64,000 nt of DNA. It comes from Saprospiraceae bacterium. GTDB taxonomy: Bacteria; Bacteroidota; Bacteroidia; Chitinophagales; Saprospiraceae. Positions 62,444 through 64,000 of the stretch are shown here, piece by piece. Under the pieces are notes generated by a model. The model worked only from the letters and a program-made list of their open reading frames with translations, ran no database searches and was not told the origin of the DNA. Position 1 is the first letter of the stretch, and every line of letters begins with the position of its first letter. The position numbers and the translations under genes are program-made. The DNA lies in NCBI GenBank assembly GCA_016717105.1, contig JADKGF010000001.1, positions 248,001 through 312,000 on the forward strand, written 5' to 3'.

Positions 62444-62974
62444 TTTTGCACCATCAGTAGTCACTTGTGTGATATTTCCATTTTTTAGATTCTTAAAATA
62501 CAAATTATTATTGAATACAAAACCAACCATAGTCGCATCTGGCGAGAAAGCAGGATTTGCGATTTTTCCATGGGTGTACACTTCCGTTAATGTAGTCGAT
62601 TTTACGTCATACACATAACATTTCACATTGGAAGAGTGGCGATATATGGCTTCTCCTTCAGATTCTATCAATATTTTTGATTCGTCATCACTGAAAGTAT
62701 AACCTTCGACTTCACCCGAAAAACCAGCTTGACCTTTAAATTTTTGGCCATCAAAGATCGTTTCTGACAATCCGCCTGTTGTGATATCAAATTTCTTAAT
62801 GGCTCCTTCTTTTAATGCGGAATAATGTCGTCCATCATTCATAAAATTGAAGCCGGGAACAGATTTTGTACGGTAAGAATATTTGGCAAATATATCATCA
62901 ATAGTGATGGGTTTTTGGGCAGAAGACACAAGTTGCAAAAGTCCAAAAGCCAGTAATAAAATCAGATTGCGCAT
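62444..62974 (-). CDS. S9-family dipeptidyl peptidase IV, N-terminal fragment (signal peptide and first propeller blades)
   Basis: Begins MRNLILLLAFGLLQLVSSAQKP, a signal peptide. VPGFNFMNDGRHYSALKEG and FSDDESKILIESEGEAIYRHS are the DPP-IV propeller start. In its own frame it leaves the family at TTDGAKTLSS. With one A added at the homopolymer it becomes GAKNAIINGMCDWVYEEEF, the conserved DPP-IV segment. The gene is separated from the csaA gene by 63 bp. Confidence 0.88.
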
Positions 62975-63002
62975 TTCGATATCAGTTTTATAAATTTATT
63001 TG

Positions 63003-63010
63003 CAAATGTA
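63003..63010 (-). promoter_or_regulatory. TAnnTTTG element upstream of the S9 peptidase
   Basis: The minus strand reads TACATTTG, 28 bases before the ATG at 62974. Confidence 0.45.
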
Positions 63011-63037
63011 ATACAATTTATTCAATCAAACTCGAAT

Positions 63038-63367
63038 TTAACCTATCCTCAGCCCATTCTCCACATCTAAACTCGGCGATAAAAGTGTCACTTCTTTTTC
63101 TGGTCCTACCACACCCAAAACCAAACATTCTGACATAAAATCGGCGATTTGTTTTGGTGGGAAATTGGTAACAGCGATAATTTGTTTGCCAGGTAGATCT
63201 TCTTTTTTATGCAGTTTTGTGATCTGTGCAGAACTCTTTTTTATTCCAAATGGTCCAAAATCAATAATCAATTTATATGCTGGATTTTTTGCCTTAGGAA
63301 AATCATCTGCTGTGAGAATAGTCCCGACATGCATCTCTACTTTTTCAAAATCAGCCCAAGAAATCAT
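63038..63367 (-). CDS. csaA: tRNA-binding domain protein, CsaA
   Basis: A 109-residue OB-fold protein starting MISWADFEKVEMHVGTILTA, with IKKSSAQITKLHKKEDLPGKQIIAVTNFPPKQI and the LLSPSLDVENGLRIG end. These are CsaA signatures (a small tRNA-binding protein; export-chaperone activity has been reported in Bacillus). The ATG at 63367 is chosen because the longer frame (63520) adds 51 non-family residues that run into the rlmN promoter region. Confidence 0.92.
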   Translation of the reverse strand: MISWADFEKVEMHVGTILTADDFPKAKNPAYKLIIDFGPFGIKKSSAQITKLHKKEDLPGKQIIAVTNFPPKQIADFMSECLVLGVVGPEKEVTLLSPSLDVENGLRIG

Positions 63368-63482
63368 AATAAAAACAAAGTTTAAATGTTGTTTAATAAA
63401 TACAAAGATACAATCATCGCCACATACAAAGCCAACTTTTGATATTTGTAGGACATAAAATAATGCTGTAAAAATTATAACG

Positions 63483-63490
63483 TACCTTTG
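63483..63490 (+). promoter_or_regulatory. TAnnTTTG element immediately upstream of rlmN
   Basis: TACCTTTG ends only 4 bases before the ATG at 63495, so transcription would begin at or within the start codon. Confidence 0.5.
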
Positions 63491-63494
63491 CGGT

Positions 63495-64000
63495 ATGGAT
63501 GATGGCATAAAATTGGACATTAGGAAATTAAATCAGGACGAAATCCGAGCGATTATCACTTCGATGGGTGAGCCTGCTTTCAGGTCGAAACAGATCTATG
63601 AATGGTTGTGGAAGAAATCAGCGCATTCTTTTGAAGATATGACCAATCTTTCGAAAAATATGAGGCAGCTTTTAGCTGAAAAATATGAGATTAGGCCAAT
63701 CACAAAAGATAAGGTCCAAAAAAGCAATGATGGCACGATCAAGACGCGTTTTACCCTACATGACGGACACAAAATCGAATCAGTTTTGATACCTGTACCA
63801 GATGATAGTAGATTTACAGTTTGTGTTTCTACCCAAGTAGGATGTAGTCTCACGTGCAAATTCTGTGCTACAGGACAGATGAAAAGGGTAAGAAATCTCG
63901 ACGCTGGTGAAATTTATGATCAATACGTCTTGGTCAATAAACAATGTATGGAAACCTACGGACAACCATTAACCAATGTGGTATATATGGGTATGGGCGA
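63495..64000 (+). CDS. rlmN: 23S rRNA/tRNA (adenine-C2)-methyltransferase RlmN, C-terminus cut by window edge
   Basis: 168 codons are visible. The start is MDDGIKLDIRKLNQDE; SMGEPAFRSKQIYEWLWKK is the family N-terminal domain. KIESVLIP and VCVSTQVGCSLTCKFCATG contain the radical-SAM CxxxCxxC motif, followed by NVVYMGMG at the edge. It methylates A2503 of 23S rRNA. The rest lies beyond 64000. Confidence 0.95.
   Translation, partial: MDDGIKLDIRKLNQDEIRAIITSMGEPAFRSKQIYEWLWKKSAHSFEDMTNLSKNMRQLLAEKYEIRPITKDKVQKSNDGTIKTRFTLHDGHKIESVLIPVPDDSRFTVCVSTQVGCSLTCKFCATGQMKRVRNLDAGEIYDQYVLVNKQCMETYGQPLTNVVYMGMG

Noticed and set aside
63368..63520. N-terminal extension of CsaA with a hydrophobic segment
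   Set aside because: The 51 residues are not family-like and the region carries the rlmN promoter; CsaA starts at MISWADFEKV.
1..64000. Defence island, prophage, transposon or integrated element
   Set aside because: No integrase, transposase, restriction, Cas, terminase or capsid gene was recognised on either strand.

Overview
The window is a stretch of an AT-rich Bacteroidota chromosome, most likely from the Saprospiria/Chitinophagia side of the phylum. The evidence is: promoter-like TAnnTTTG/TAnnTTCG elements with no strong Shine-Dalgarno sites, a type IX secretion (T9SS) C-terminal sorting domain on a giant HYR-repeat protein, a TonB receptor with a carboxypeptidase-regulatory-like domain, an S46 peptidase, DUF2480 and tandem FKBP lipoproteins. 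It is almost entirely ordinary core-genome sequence. I see no phage, transposase, integrase, CRISPR array or rRNA. No gene-free gap exceeds 300 bases except 44776-45163, which holds a tRNA and three terminators.

Layout. 1-3.6 kb (minus): AIM24-family end, a metal-type TonB receptor and a secreted Cys-rich protein. 3.7-15.7 kb (plus): PaaZ-like ALDH/MaoC fusion, PAP2-like membrane protein, dapD, dacB-type PBP4, odhB, a glutamate-cysteine-ligase-like/CBS fusion, a GH73 glucosaminidase and the three-gene transhydrogenase pntAA-pntAB-pntB. 15.8-20.5 kb (minus): marC, queG, Nif3, zinc-ribbon coiled coil and a TPR protein. 20.7-25.9 kb: meaB, M23 peptidase, GT2 (minus), paaE-like oxidoreductase and a small membrane protein. 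26-28.1 kb (plus): scpB, DUF2480, lytic transglycosylase. 28.1-32.8 kb (minus): S46 peptidase, GH113-like hydrolase, panC, peroxiredoxin. 33-37.3 kb (plus): lon, a CarboxypepD_reg protein, metF. 37.4-42.1 kb (minus): dihaem peroxidase, two paralogous secreted proteins, YpfJ-type metallopeptidase, DUF2147 and an alkyltransferase-like protein. 42.2-44.8 kb (plus): TrpF-like protein, helical unknown, vanadium haloperoxidase/PAP2 lipoprotein. 45-48 kb (minus): tRNA-Met(CAT), two FKBP lipoproteins, TPR protein. 48.2-56 kb (plus): HYR adhesin and clpB. 56-64 kb: MATE transporter, VanY-like peptidase, barrel plus thioredoxin-like pair, a DUF1778/GNAT toxin-antitoxin module, DPP-IV-like peptidase, csaA and the start of rlmN.

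Two things shape how the annotation should be read. First, at least eight genes or gene parts are broken by single-base indels in A/T homopolymers (5515-5518, 5903-5907, 42486-42489, 42540-42545, 43179-43184, 49354-49360, 60647-60652, 62443-62447). In each case the reading frame resumes directly and restores a family-typical protein. The pattern looks like homopolymer error in a long-read assembly rather than gene decay, so I give repaired spans. Second, several apparent long ORF starts lie inside or upstream of a TAnnTTTG element, and I shortened those genes to the next ATG.

Functional themes are cell-envelope growth and remodelling (DapD, PBP4, GH73, M23, lytic transglycosylase, VanY-like), protein quality control (Lon, ClpB, FKBPs), dipeptide scavenging (S46 and S9 exopeptidases), phenylacetate catabolism split over two loci (PaaZ, PaaE) and metal handling at the outer membrane. 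I found no convincing new multi-gene system. The most unusual items are the TrpF-like protein without the catalytic motif, the tRNA with a swapped 54/58 pair in the T loop, the HYR/dockerin/cohesin-like T9SS adhesin, the repaired TacAT-like module, and the barrel/thioredoxin-like pair lacking a CxxC.
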